A stretch of DNA of 14,409 bases from JANQKX01 sp039028695 (GTDB lineage Bacteria > Pseudomonadota > Alphaproteobacteria > Kiloniellales > Kiloniellaceae), in assembly GCA_039028695.1 (NCBI GenBank), contig JBCCHN010000135.1:1-14409 (forward strand), read 5' to 3'. The stretch's first letter is position 1, and every line of letters starts with the position of its first letter. The translations under genes and the position numbers were made by a program. Below the pieces are notes generated by a model. The model did no database searches. It was not told the origin of the DNA and saw only the letters and a list, made by a program, of their open reading frames with translations. Shown here one piece after another: positions 5,912 through 13,569 of the stretch.

Positions 5912-6274
5912 TTACTGGGTAAGACGCCTAACCACCGCTTCAAGTTTTTGCGAATCCGGGATGAGAAACACCAAGCGTCCGGATTCGTTCGTGGCTTGGA
6001 TGCGAGCTTCCGCCAAAGGGTAGTCTCCGCTGATAATATAGACGCGATCGCCAATGTGATCGGCGGTGAAGCGGGCGAAGTTTTGCGCCGCTCTGGGGGT
6101 TAGCTGTACATAGAGTTTGCTACCGTCCAAGTTCAAGAGCTGAACGTCCCCCGCCTCGACGGCAAAGCTTGGCAGCGATTGCGCCGGGGCGAACGTGGGC
6201 ACCGTTACGACGGCCAAAAAGCCAAGGATCGACGCCAAAAGAAGGGCCCGCCGATCGCGCACCTGGGTTTTCAT
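5912..6274 (-). CDS. Exported protein resembling the SecDF P1-head domain
   Basis: 120 aa, ATG at 6274 with AAGGA 7 nt upstream. A basic start (KTQVRDRR) and hydrophobic segment (about 11-28) form a signal peptide with a likely APA/Q cleavage near 31. The remaining ~85 residues read VQLLNLDGSKLYVQLTPRAAQNFARFTADHIGDRVYIISGDYPLAEARIQ. This matches the SecDF P1-head pattern (a strand, L-T-x-x-A-x-x-F-x-x-x-T, G-x-x-x-x-I, a hairpin, then a-x-I), which occurs alone in small periplasmic proteins as well as in SecD. It is much too short to be a translocase subunit and has no TM bundle. It follows the second PCC gene by 24 bp and is probably the last gene of that operon. Why an exported protein is there is unclear. 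The domain call is from remembered pattern. Confidence 0.6.
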   Translation of the reverse strand: MKTQVRDRRALLLASILGFLAVVTVPTFAPAQSLPSFAVEAGDVQLLNLDGSKLYVQLTPRAAQNFARFTADHIGDRVYIISGDYPLAEARIQATNESGRLVFLIPDSQKLEAVVRRLTQ

Positions 6275-6298
6275 ATCGTGGTCCTTACGCCCCAGTTG

Positions 6299-6688
6299 TC
6301 ATTCCGGCACCCATTCTTGCAGCGCCAGCTCCAAAGTGATGCAGATGGGGTTCTCGCCTCGTTGGAAACGGCCGCCATAAACCTCGGCGGCGGGATTGGA
6401 AATGGTACCGCTCAGGTCTGCGCGCAGATTTCCCTTACCGTCGGGTCGCACCTCGCCGGACAGCGTCAAAATCTCCACACCCGGCCCTTGCACCCTTTTT
6501 TGAATCCCATCGCCATAGGTAAGGCAGGCATCCACCAAACTTCCCACCGCCGAACGAACAATACCGTGGCTGATCCCAGCTTCGCGGCAGGCCAACTCGA
6601 TCCCTTCAACCAGGTCTTCGTTGGGCCGCAAGCGAATGGTCACCATCTGCCCCATTTGCCCCCGTTCCAGGGCGACACGATCGATCAC
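6299..6688 (-). CDS. PCC (DUF296/PPC) domain protein, histidine-free paralogue
   Basis: 129 aa, a single PCC domain (plants and prokaryotes conserved). Family features are VTIRLRPNEDLVEGIELACREAGISHGIVRSAVGSL (16-51), a GPGVEILTLSGEV strand pair (68-80) and NPAAEVYGGRFQRGENPI (98-115). In the family, a strand with HxH and a following GGH (H on the other side of a turn) appear to form a metal site. Here those positions read D91-L-S93 and GGR107, so all three histidines are gone. The start is GTG at 6688, overlapping the upstream PCC gene by GTGA, with AAGGAG (6697-6702) 8 nt upstream and so inside the upstream coding sequence. The overlap argues for coupled synthesis and possibly a mixed trimer with the upstream protein. 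Function unknown. Databases often label the family DNA-binding, but no AT-hook is present. Confidence 0.8.
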   Translation of the reverse strand: MIDRVALERGQMGQMVTIRLRPNEDLVEGIELACREAGISHGIVRSAVGSLVDACLTYGDGIQKRVQGPGVEILTLSGEVRPDGKGNLRADLSGTISNPAAEVYGGRFQRGENPICITLELALQEWVPE

Positions 6689-7239
6689 GAGATCGACTCC
6701 TTTGTTTCCGGATTTGATAGCAGATGAGGATGAAAAATCGAAAAATTGGTCTCCGGATCGGGTTTTACCACAAACCCCGCACCATCAAAGGCACTCACCA
6801 AAGCCACGGCCCCACCTGAGCCAATTCGACAAGCCCCCGGCGGCAGGTGCCCACCGTGCAGGCGGCCCTTCGCATCTGCGAAAATGGCGTGGCAATGCAG
6901 CAGTGCCTGACCCTGCTGATCCAATCCCAAAATTCCATTCCCGCCGAGCAAGGTAACCGGCCCGATGAGCTTGGTGGGCGCGCCGTAGGTGGCCACACGA
7001 TGCCCGCTATGGTCAGGCTGCCCAGTCAGATAGGACAGCTCGTCCAAGGTGCCCGATAGGATCGTGATGGCCCCATGCCTAATCTCTATCGCGCCCAAGC
7101 GCTCGACAATTTCGCTCAAGAGGTCGCTGCCGGGTGCCAGCACCAACCGAAGGTCCGCGGCCACGGCCCCCGAAGCCGAGAGCCTTCGAGGATATTGCGT
7201 CGGCCCGGGCTGGCGCAAATGTCTAATCGGTTGTCTCAC
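6685..7239 (-). CDS. PCC (DUF296/PPC) domain protein with intact histidine motif
   Basis: 184 aa from GTG at 7239. The PCC domain spans about 27-150: LRLVLAPGSDLLSEIVERLGAIEIRHGAITILSGTL, then VTLLGGNGILG, then LLHCHAIFADAKGRLHGGHLPPG. H115, H117 and H131 have the arrangement of the putative metal site of bacterial PCC proteins; H128 is nearby. About 25 N-terminal and 35 C-terminal residues (ending NFSIFHPHLLSNPETKESIS) extend beyond the domain. The frame is open 40 codons further upstream, but that stretch overlaps the acyl-CoA synthetase. GTG at 7239 has GGGAG 7 nt upstream and a GTGA overlap with the synthetase stop. A second PCC gene follows with another GTGA overlap. PCC domains form trimers in known structures. 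The reaction, if any, is unknown, but the catabolic neighbours suggest an enzyme or ligand-binding protein, not a transcription factor. Confidence 0.82.
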   Translation of the reverse strand: MRQPIRHLRQPGPTQYPRRLSASGAVAADLRLVLAPGSDLLSEIVERLGAIEIRHGAITILSGTLDELSYLTGQPDHSGHRVATYGAPTKLIGPVTLLGGNGILGLDQQGQALLHCHAIFADAKGRLHGGHLPPGACRIGSGGAVALVSAFDGAGFVVKPDPETNFSIFHPHLLSNPETKESIS

Positions 7240-8834
7240 GCACCATCTCCCGATTGGACCTCGCCGCGTTCGTAAAGGCCTTGGCGAATGATGTGCTTGG
7301 GCACCTTGCCATACCCGGATTTGGGCAGCTCGTCCCAAAAAATCACCCGTCGCGGCCATTTGTATTTGGCAAGCTTGCCGTCCAGGAAGCCCAAGAGGTC
7401 GGCCTCCGAGGATGCTGCACCTTCACGTGACAACACTACGACAGCAACGCCCATCTCTCCAACAGCGGGATCGGGCACTCCCAGAACGGCCACTTCGGCC
7501 ACCTGCGGGTGGGTCAAGAGGACTTCTTCCGCATCCCTGGGGTAGATGTTGGCGCCGTTGCAGATATACATATCCGAGGCCCGTCCGGTGATATAGAGAT
7601 AGCCGGCTTCATCCAGACGGCCCAGGTCTCCTGTATGGAACCAACCGTCTTTCAGGGCCTTGGCATTAGCCTCTGGGTTGTTGTAGTAGCCGGCGAAGAC
7701 CGCCGGGCCGCGGACGCAAATCTCACCGCTCTCACCGGCATCCAAGCGCCGACCCTCGGAGTTTTTGATGGCAATTTCCATGCCCGTGCGCGCAAAACCG
7801 CAGGAGCCGATGCGCATCTCGCCGTCATCCATGACGTGATCGTCCGGAGGCAACAGGGTGATGTTACCCGTCACCTCACCCAGTCCATAGTATTGAACCA
7901 AGACCGAACCGAATACCCTGAGCGCTTCCACTTGGTCGGCCCGATACATGGGCGCCCCGGCATAGATCACATGACGCAAGCTGGCGTGATCGACCCGATC
8001 TGCCTCAGGGGACCGGGCCAAACGGGTCAACATGGTGGGCACGGAAAAGAAGTTGGTGACCCGGTGCTCTTGGATCAGGCGCCAAAGCTGTGCTTCATCG
8101 AAACGTCGATTGTCGGACAAAACCGTGGGCACGCCCCGCGCGACTTGGGAAAGGGCATGAGCGCCCGCCCCGTGACTGAGCGGCGCCATTGCAAGGGATA
8201 CATCCCGCACGCCCGGCTGCATACCCAGGCCGGGCATGAGATCCGCGATGTGATTGTTGACCACAAAGGCAAGCTGCCCGTGGGTCAAAACCGCCGCCTT
8301 GGGAAGACCCGTGGTTCCCGAGGTATAGAAAAACCAGCAGGGGTCATCATAGTTTACCTCGGCCTCCAAAAGGGTCGTACCTATGTGGGGCTCGATCATG
8401 GCTTCATAGTCATCGGCACCAGACAAACCCTCGCCGATGGCAACAAAGGAGGTCAGTGCTGGCACCTTTGTCCGAACCGCCGCCACGTGATCGGCAAACT
8501 CTCCGTCCGCGATCATAACCCGTGCGCCGCTCGAGGCTGCCAAATGTGCCACCTCTGGCGGGGAAAGCCGAAAATTACAGGGCACCCAAACAGCACCCAG
8601 CTTAAAGGTGGCCCAAAGGGTCTCAAACATTTGATTAGAGTTTCTGGCTTGAACCAGCACGCGCTCACCCTGTTCCAAACCAAGGCCAGCCAGGGCCGCG
8701 ACCAAGGCATCGACCCGAGCATTCAAAGCGGCCCAAGACCAGCGCCGATCCCCCCAGATCAACGCGGTTTCTTGGGGCCGGCGCCGCGCTGTGTTGGTCA
8801 GCAACCGGCCCAAATTCATTACGTTGCCACTCAT
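7236..8834 (-). CDS. Class I acyl-CoA synthetase (AMP-binding enzyme)
   Basis: 532 aa, full length for an ANL-superfamily acyl-CoA ligase (carboxylate + ATP + CoA to acyl-CoA + AMP + PPi), cytoplasmic. Motifs run in order: the ATP phosphate loop YTSGTTGLPKAAVLTHG (170-186), YYGLGEVTGN (315-324), GEICVRGPAVFAGYYN (370-385), WFHTGDLG (398-405), hinge and A8 region GRASDMYICNGANIYP (417-432), and the catalytic lysine K510 in LPKSGYGKVPKHI. The binding-pocket segment APLSHGAGAH (217-226) suits medium or aromatic acids but does not define the substrate. The usual GG/GE of the A8 turn is NGAN here, common in this branch. The ATG at 8834 has no strong Shine-Dalgarno; an alternative ATG lies five codons in. 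It lies 90 bp after the LigI-like hydrolase gene and overlaps the first PCC gene by 4 nt. Confidence 0.92.
   Translation of the reverse strand: MSGNVMNLGRLLTNTARRRPQETALIWGDRRWSWAALNARVDALVAALAGLGLEQGERVLVQARNSNQMFETLWATFKLGAVWVPCNFRLSPPEVAHLAASSGARVMIADGEFADHVAAVRTKVPALTSFVAIGEGLSGADDYEAMIEPHIGTTLLEAEVNYDDPCWFFYTSGTTGLPKAAVLTHGQLAFVVNNHIADLMPGLGMQPGVRDVSLAMAPLSHGAGAHALSQVARGVPTVLSDNRRFDEAQLWRLIQEHRVTNFFSVPTMLTRLARSPEADRVDHASLRHVIYAGAPMYRADQVEALRVFGSVLVQYYGLGEVTGNITLLPPDDHVMDDGEMRIGSCGFARTGMEIAIKNSEGRRLDAGESGEICVRGPAVFAGYYNNPEANAKALKDGWFHTGDLGRLDEAGYLYITGRASDMYICNGANIYPRDAEEVLLTHPQVAEVAVLGVPDPAVGEMGVAVVVLSREGAASSEADLLGFLDGKLAKYKWPRRVIFWDELPKSGYGKVPKHIIRQGLYERGEVQSGDGA
7247..7251 (-). promoter_or_regulatory. 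Ribosome binding site setting the GTG start of the first PCC gene
   Basis: GGGAG on the minus strand, 7 nt before the GTG at 7239, inside the last codons of the acyl-CoA synthetase. With the GTGA overlap it indicates translational coupling. Confidence 0.7.
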
Positions 8835-8924
8835 CTCGCGCCCGTCGCCTCTTATCCCGCACTGTTCATCGGAGAATTGAACACCGCCGGGTCCGGCAAG
8901 CGCAAGACTTGGCTGACAGCAAAC

Positions 8925-9791
8925 CTACACGAAATCATAAAGGCGGGCCGGATTGTCCACCAGAATGGCGCGTTTCAGGTCCGCAGAAGGCGCGTAATCA
9001 TCAAGGGCGTTCAAGAGGTCGCCGTCGTCTACCATGTTTTTTTTCAGCGCCACGTGAGGCCAATCGGTGCCCCAAACCATGCGATCCGGACCAGCCTCAA
9101 TCAGAGCCTGAGCCATGGGAATGGCCGAAGCATAGCGTGGATGGTCTTGGGCGATACGGTAATTTCCTGATAGCTTTACCCAGCAAATTCCATCGCGAAC
9201 CAGCTCCAGAAGCAATTGAAATCCCGGATCGTCTATTCCCTTTTCAACCGGAATAAAACCCATGTGATCAATCACAATCGGGACATTTGTTTGGCGAATG
9301 AGCGAAGACATTGCCTCTAGATGGAGGCTTACATCCAACCAGAGCTGCAGATGCCAACCCAGGTCTCGAATTTTATCGGACAGGCCCTCAAAGGCGTGCA
9401 GACCCACGCCCCCGCCGAACAACACGTTCAAGCGCAAGCCCCGGATTCCGCCATCATGTAAGCGATGCAATTCACGCTCGCGGATGCCTTCCTCTACCAC
9501 CGCAACGCCCCGCGCACCTGGCCCATAGGCGGCAATGGCCTCCAAGGTGATGCGGTTATCCGTGCCATGAACCGACGGGGTCACGATGACCGCCCGCTCC
9601 AACCCCAAGTCCCGGTGCAGAGCCTGATAAGCCTCGACGGTCGCTTCCGGCGGCGTGTATGCGCGCTCGGGGATGAAGGGATAGTGGGGCGGTACGCCAA
9701 TGACATGGGCGTGACAGTCCGTGGCCTCCGCCGGCGGTTTGACGCGAGGTGGCGTAACCTTGGCGAATGGCGCCAAACAGGCAAAGGTCAT
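8925..9791 (-). CDS. Amidohydrolase-2 family TIM-barrel hydrolase, LigI (2-pyrone-4,6-dicarboxylate lactonase)-like
   Basis: 288 aa, the family's usual size. The amidohydrolase signature DCHAHV (25-30; H27, H29), the LigI-like AYTPPEATVEAYQALHRDLGLERAVIVTPS region (44-73), HGTDN (75-79), GIRGLRLN (115-122, two candidate substrate-binding arginines), IDHMG (174-178; H176), WVKLSGNYRI (204-213) and VWGTDWPH (239-246; catalytic-type D243) are all present. LigI hydrolyses 2-pyrone-4,6-dicarboxylate in aromatic degradation without needing a metal; relatives hydrolyse lactones of sugar acids or other carboxylated rings. The exact substrate cannot be read from sequence, but a carboxylate-bearing lactone or ring compound is likely. 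The ATG at 9791 has AAGGA 7 nt upstream. It is the first gene of the operon with the CoA ligase and two PCC genes, and is divergent from the MFS gene. Confidence 0.88.
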   Translation of the reverse strand: MTFACLAPFAKVTPPRVKPPAEATDCHAHVIGVPPHYPFIPERAYTPPEATVEAYQALHRDLGLERAVIVTPSVHGTDNRITLEAIAAYGPGARGVAVVEEGIRERELHRLHDGGIRGLRLNVLFGGGVGLHAFEGLSDKIRDLGWHLQLWLDVSLHLEAMSSLIRQTNVPIVIDHMGFIPVEKGIDDPGFQLLLELVRDGICWVKLSGNYRIAQDHPRYASAIPMAQALIEAGPDRMVWGTDWPHVALKKNMVDDGDLLNALDDYAPSADLKRAILVDNPARLYDFV

Positions 9792-9803
9792 GATTTTTTC
9801 CTT

Positions 9804-9837
9804 CTACCACGAAAGGGATTGCTTTCTGTGATGGTAG
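9804..9837. repeat. Interrupted inverted repeat beside the start of the hydrolase operon
   Basis: CTACCA (9804-9809) pairs with TGGTAG (9832-9837), and GAAAG (9811-9815) with CTTTC (9822-9826), around a 6-nt loop. It abuts the Shine-Dalgarno (9799-9803) of the hydrolase gene. It could be a repressor operator or a leader hairpin that controls ribosome access. Confidence 0.4.
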
Positions 9838-10048
9838 CGCAACGTGGCCGGCATGTCGCGCCTGCCCTCACGGCGGGCATATGGCCGACCGACCAGCCAT
9901 GCAGGCAAAAACTGCGCCCTTTGCGCACCCTAGAGACGGGCTATGGACGGGCTGCGAATCAGGGACATAATCGTTTTCCTAAACGGCATCCAAAGAGTCG
10001 CTTTCCTGCGGTTGCCCCCTATCCGCCTGATAGGGCAAGCTAGACAGC

Positions 10049-11443
10049 ATGATGATGGAGCAACGATCCCATAAGAAGTGGTGGATCCTGGGGGCCATGG
10101 GCTCGGTTTTGGGCCTGGTGGTGCTGGACGAAACCGTGGTTGGCGTGGCCCTACCGACCCTGCGTGCCGACCTGGGGATGTCTGCTGCGACCAGCCACTG
10201 GGTGGTCAATGCCTACCTTCTGGTTTTTACCACCCTGGCCGTGGCGGGAGGGCGCCTGTGTGAGATTTTTGGCATGCGCCGGCTTTTCCTGGCGGCTGTT
10301 CTTCTTTTCGGGGCCGCCTCCATGGCCTGCGGCTTCGCACCCAGCGGCGGGTGGCTCATCGCCGCTCGCGCCCTGCAGGGCGTGGGGGCCGCGGTTATCT
10401 TTCCGGCGTCGATCGCGATCATCACCATAGTGTTTCCGCCCGAGCAAAGGGGGCTGGCTTTCGGTTTGCACACCACCGTCGGCGGCATTTGCATGTCTTT
10501 GGGGCCTCTGGTCGGCGGCCTCTTTACTGAATTTATCTCTTGGCGCTGGATTTTTTGGGTGAACCTTCCTTTGGTCGCCCTGGTCGCCGGTGTCATATTG
10601 CTGTTCTGGACAACAGGAGATGAGCCAGAACAGAACAGCGAATCCGCCGATCTGCCGGCCTGGCGCAAGGTCGATTGGTTGGGCTTTTTCTGGCTTGGGA
10701 CCAGCCTCTTGTGCCTGGTAATGGCCATGATGCAGGCCCCGGATTGGGGCTGGTTCTCGCCCATCATTTGGGCTTTAGCGCTTGCCGCCTTGCCAGGTTT
10801 TTGGGCCTTTTGGCGCCGGGAAGTGGCCTTGTCGAAGATAGACAAAACAGCGCCTCTAGTCGATTTCGACTTGCTCAAAATTCCAACGTTCAGCTCCGGC
10901 TGTTTGATGGTTTTTGCCGCCCAATTTGGGAAAATCGCCGTTATTATTTTTGGCGCCCTTTATATCCAGGAACGCCTCAAGCTCTCGCCCCTTGAGGCTG
11001 GATTGGTCTTGCTGGCAACCTTCCTGCCGACGCTGGGAACCTCTCTTTTCGCCGGGCATTTGGCCGACCGCATGGGCCCCAGGCGGCCCATGATCTTGGG
11101 TGCGGCCATTCACGGAACAGCCCTCTTTGCACTAGCGGCGGCCGCGCTCTCGGACAGCTTACTTTTCTTCCTACCTGCGGCTGTCCTGTGGGGTGCGTTC
11201 ATGCCATTTATGTTCGTGCCCTCGCGCCGCGGCGCCCTGAACGCAACCCCGGCGGACCTTAGAGGCCTGGCCGGCGGGCTTAGCATGACCGCACAATTGT
11301 TGGGCGGGACGGTGGGCATGGCCTTTTGCGGCCTGCTGTCTTTGGTAAGCGGCAGTTTTGCTGTGGTCTTCATCGCTGCGGGCCTGGTGGTTTGGGTGAG
11401 CGTTTGGGCCGCCTGGCGGTTTTTTGAAGCGGACGCAGTCTAG
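10049..11443 (+). CDS. MFS transporter, DHA2 (EmrB/QacA-like) family
   Basis: 464 aa, a complete inner-membrane exporter with about 14 predicted TM segments. LDETVVGVALP (26-36) is the TM1 motif, GGRLCEIFGMRR (67-78) is motif A, LQGVGAAVIFPASIAI is TM4, and LGPLVGGLFTEFISWRWIFWVNLP is TM6. A second motif-A-like loop, GHLADRMGPRRPM, occurs in the C-terminal half. A Shine-Dalgarno is not evident. The triple ATG at 10049 is accepted because the protein then aligns without gaps from residue 1 with the paralogue at 1-533. It is divergent from the LigI-like operon (257 bp between starts) and 41 bp upstream of the S9A peptidase gene on the same strand, so these two may be co-transcribed. Substrate unknown. 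It could export a product of the operon, but DHA2 proteins are often drug exporters. Confidence 0.92.
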   Translation: MMMEQRSHKKWWILGAMGSVLGLVVLDETVVGVALPTLRADLGMSAATSHWVVNAYLLVFTTLAVAGGRLCEIFGMRRLFLAAVLLFGAASMACGFAPSGGWLIAARALQGVGAAVIFPASIAIITIVFPPEQRGLAFGLHTTVGGICMSLGPLVGGLFTEFISWRWIFWVNLPLVALVAGVILLFWTTGDEPEQNSESADLPAWRKVDWLGFFWLGTSLLCLVMAMMQAPDWGWFSPIIWALALAALPGFWAFWRREVALSKIDKTAPLVDFDLLKIPTFSSGCLMVFAAQFGKIAVIIFGALYIQERLKLSPLEAGLVLLATFLPTLGTSLFAGHLADRMGPRRPMILGAAIHGTALFALAAAALSDSLLFFLPAAVLWGAFMPFMFVPSRRGALNATPADLRGLAGGLSMTAQLLGGTVGMAFCGLLSLVSGSFAVVFIAAGLVVWVSVWAAWRFFEADAV

Positions 11444-11484
11444 GCCGCCTTGCCGCGCCGTGGGGCTGCCCTTATCTAGCAGGG

Positions 11485-13569
11485 ATGACAGAACACACTG
11501 GAATTGATCCCCGCCCCACCCTTGCCGATCCCGACGACGATCCGTTTCGCTGGCTGGAGGAGGTGGAGGGAGAAGACGCCCTCGCCTGGGTCGAGGCACA
11601 GAACCTGGCTACACGTGCGGCTTACGCGGACACACTTTTCGAAGCAGACCGAGACGCCCTGAAAGCCATCCTGGATCGGCCGGACAACATCCCCCACGTC
11701 GCCCGGCGAGGCGACTGGCTCTATAATTTCTGGCGGGATGGGGCAAATCCGCGAGGCATCTGGCGCCGCACAACCATGGCGGAATTCGACAAAGCCGACC
11801 CGGATTGGCATATTTTGCTGGACCTGGACGCCTTGGCGGAAAAAGAAAAAGCCGATTGGATCTGGCACGGCGCCTCGACACGGCCTGGGTCTCATGACCG
11901 CGCCATTCTGCGCCTATCGACCGGCGGCAGCGACGCGGTTGCCCTGCGGGAATTCGATATTGAGGCCGGACACTTCATCGAAGACGGCTTCAACCTGCCT
12001 CCCGCCAAAAGTATGACCCATTGGCTGGATCGGGACAGCCTGCTGCTGACAACACCCATGGGAGACGGCATGGCCACCCAGTCCGGCTATGCCCGCACCG
12101 TTCGCCTCTGGCGGCACGGCCAGGATCTGGCCGACGCGGCGGTCATTTTTGAGGGCCAGGCCGCAAGCGTTTTAGTGGGCGCGCACCTCTCCCGCGGATC
12201 CGCGGGAAACAAAATTTGGCTGAGCGAAGTTAAGTCCTTTTTCGAGGCCGAGATTTGGCTGGCGGACAAAACGGGTCCCAGACAAAAACTGGATATTCCA
12301 ACAGACGCCAAGGTGAAGATCCATCCCGACTGGCTGGTGGTGAAGCCGCGCCACAGCTGGCAGACAGGTGGCACCGAGATCCCGGCAGATACGGTTGTGG
12401 GCATATCCTTGGACGCTTTTCTCAGCGGCGAGCGGTCCTTTCAAGTGCTCTTTGAGCCAACCGAAAGGCGGATCGTCCAAGGCTTCACGTGGTTTAGCGA
12501 CCAATTGCTGGTGTCGATTCTAGATGATCTGAAACCCTGTTTTGAGGTCTGGACCCCAAATAAGGAGGGCTGGCAGCGCAAAGAAATTGCCGGACTGTCC
12601 GATGGGGGAACGGCCAACATCTGGCCGCTGGATGTTGAGGAAAGCGAGTCGAACGGCGAACTTTTGCTCATGTCTCAAGACCCGGTCACCCCGGCCAATT
12701 TGGCCAAGCTCACCGTGGACGGACCGCCTCAGGTGCTTAAACGCCAGCCCCCTGCCTTCGATGCCACGGGCTTGACCGTGAGCCGGCATGAAGTTCTTGC
12801 CGCGGACGGCACCGCCATTCCGTACCTGCAGGTGGGACCCGCCGACGATCCACTGGCGGGCCAGGCGCCGGTGCACCTTTACGGCTATGGGGGCTTTGGC
12901 GTCTCTCTTCTACCCAACTATCGCATGACCATCGGCAAGTTATGGCTTGAAAAGGGCGGTACCAGCGTAATCGCCAACCTGCGGGGCGGTGGCGAATTTG
13001 GCTCGGCCTGGCACGAGCTGGGCCGCCACGAGGGCAAGGCTCTTTCCCACGATGATTTTGCCGCCGTCGCCAAGGACTTGGTGGATCGGGGCGTGACCCG
13101 GCCGGAGCGTATCGCCGCTGAGGGCGGCTCGAACGGCGGCTTGCTGATCACCAACATGCTAACCCGCCACCCCGCCCGCTTCGGCGCTTTGTTTTGCACC
13201 ATTCCCCTGGTGGACATGCGCCGCTATAGCAAGTTGCTGGCCGGGGCCAGTTGGATCGACGAGTACGGCGATCCGGACAAGCCCGAGGATTGGGCCTATC
13301 TGCAAAATATCTCTGCCTATCACCTAGCCCGTCCCGGCGAGGGCTATCCGCCCATACTGCTGGCCACCTCGCGGCGCGATGATCGGGTGCATCCAGGCCA
13401 TGCGCGCAAGATGGCCGCCAAGCTACAGGCGTTGGGCTATGACAGCGCCTTTTACGAGCCGGAAGCGGGCGGGCACGGCTATGGCAAGGACAACGCGGAG
13501 ACCGCCGCTTTTGTCGCCCTGGGTTATCGCTTCCTGCGTCAGGCGATCGGTTGGGAAGATCCGGCTTAG
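11485..13569 (+). CDS. Prolyl oligopeptidase family (S9A) serine peptidase
   Basis: 694 aa, complete, no signal peptide, so cytoplasmic. It cleaves short peptides, classically after proline. The N-terminal DPFRWLEEVEG (19-29) is the standard start of the family, followed by a beta-propeller (about 75-410) that limits access to small peptides. The alpha/beta hydrolase part carries YGYGGF (466-471, oxyanion hole), nucleophile S549 in EGGSNGG, W590 in GASWIDEYGDP (the residue that stacks on proline in the pig enzyme), Asp 632/633 in RRDDRVHPGHA and H664 in GGHGYG. The catalytic triad is therefore intact. An AGGG directly before the ATG is too close for a good Shine-Dalgarno. The gene lies 41 bp after the MFS gene and overlaps the convergent BenE gene by 4 nt. 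Its link to the catabolic operon is not evident. Confidence 0.94.
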   Translation: MTEHTGIDPRPTLADPDDDPFRWLEEVEGEDALAWVEAQNLATRAAYADTLFEADRDALKAILDRPDNIPHVARRGDWLYNFWRDGANPRGIWRRTTMAEFDKADPDWHILLDLDALAEKEKADWIWHGASTRPGSHDRAILRLSTGGSDAVALREFDIEAGHFIEDGFNLPPAKSMTHWLDRDSLLLTTPMGDGMATQSGYARTVRLWRHGQDLADAAVIFEGQAASVLVGAHLSRGSAGNKIWLSEVKSFFEAEIWLADKTGPRQKLDIPTDAKVKIHPDWLVVKPRHSWQTGGTEIPADTVVGISLDAFLSGERSFQVLFEPTERRIVQGFTWFSDQLLVSILDDLKPCFEVWTPNKEGWQRKEIAGLSDGGTANIWPLDVEESESNGELLLMSQDPVTPANLAKLTVDGPPQVLKRQPPAFDATGLTVSRHEVLAADGTAIPYLQVGPADDPLAGQAPVHLYGYGGFGVSLLPNYRMTIGKLWLEKGGTSVIANLRGGGEFGSAWHELGRHEGKALSHDDFAAVAKDLVDRGVTRPERIAAEGGSNGGLLITNMLTRHPARFGALFCTIPLVDMRRYSKLLAGASWIDEYGDPDKPEDWAYLQNISAYHLARPGEGYPPILLATSRRDDRVHPGHARKMAAKLQALGYDSAFYEPEAGGHGYGKDNAETAAFVALGYRFLRQAIGWEDPA

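Noticed and set aside
7240..7359. 40-codon N-terminal extension of the first PCC gene
   Set aside because: It overlaps the conserved C-terminal end of the acyl-CoA synthetase. The GTG at 7239 has both a Shine-Dalgarno and a typical GTGA coupling overlap.
7509..9170. A 553-codon open frame on the plus strand opposite the acyl-CoA synthetase and hydrolase genes
   Set aside because: It lies almost entirely antisense to two genes with clear catalytic motifs. Its translation is Gly/His/Arg/Gln-rich with no domain or motif, as expected for an antisense frame of GC-rich coding sequence.
12191..12206. 16-bp perfect palindrome CCCGCGGATCCGCGGG
   Set aside because: It is inside the S9A peptidase coding sequence and encodes an ordinary RGSAG stretch, with no other copy seen in the window. 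Likely chance in GC-rich coding DNA.
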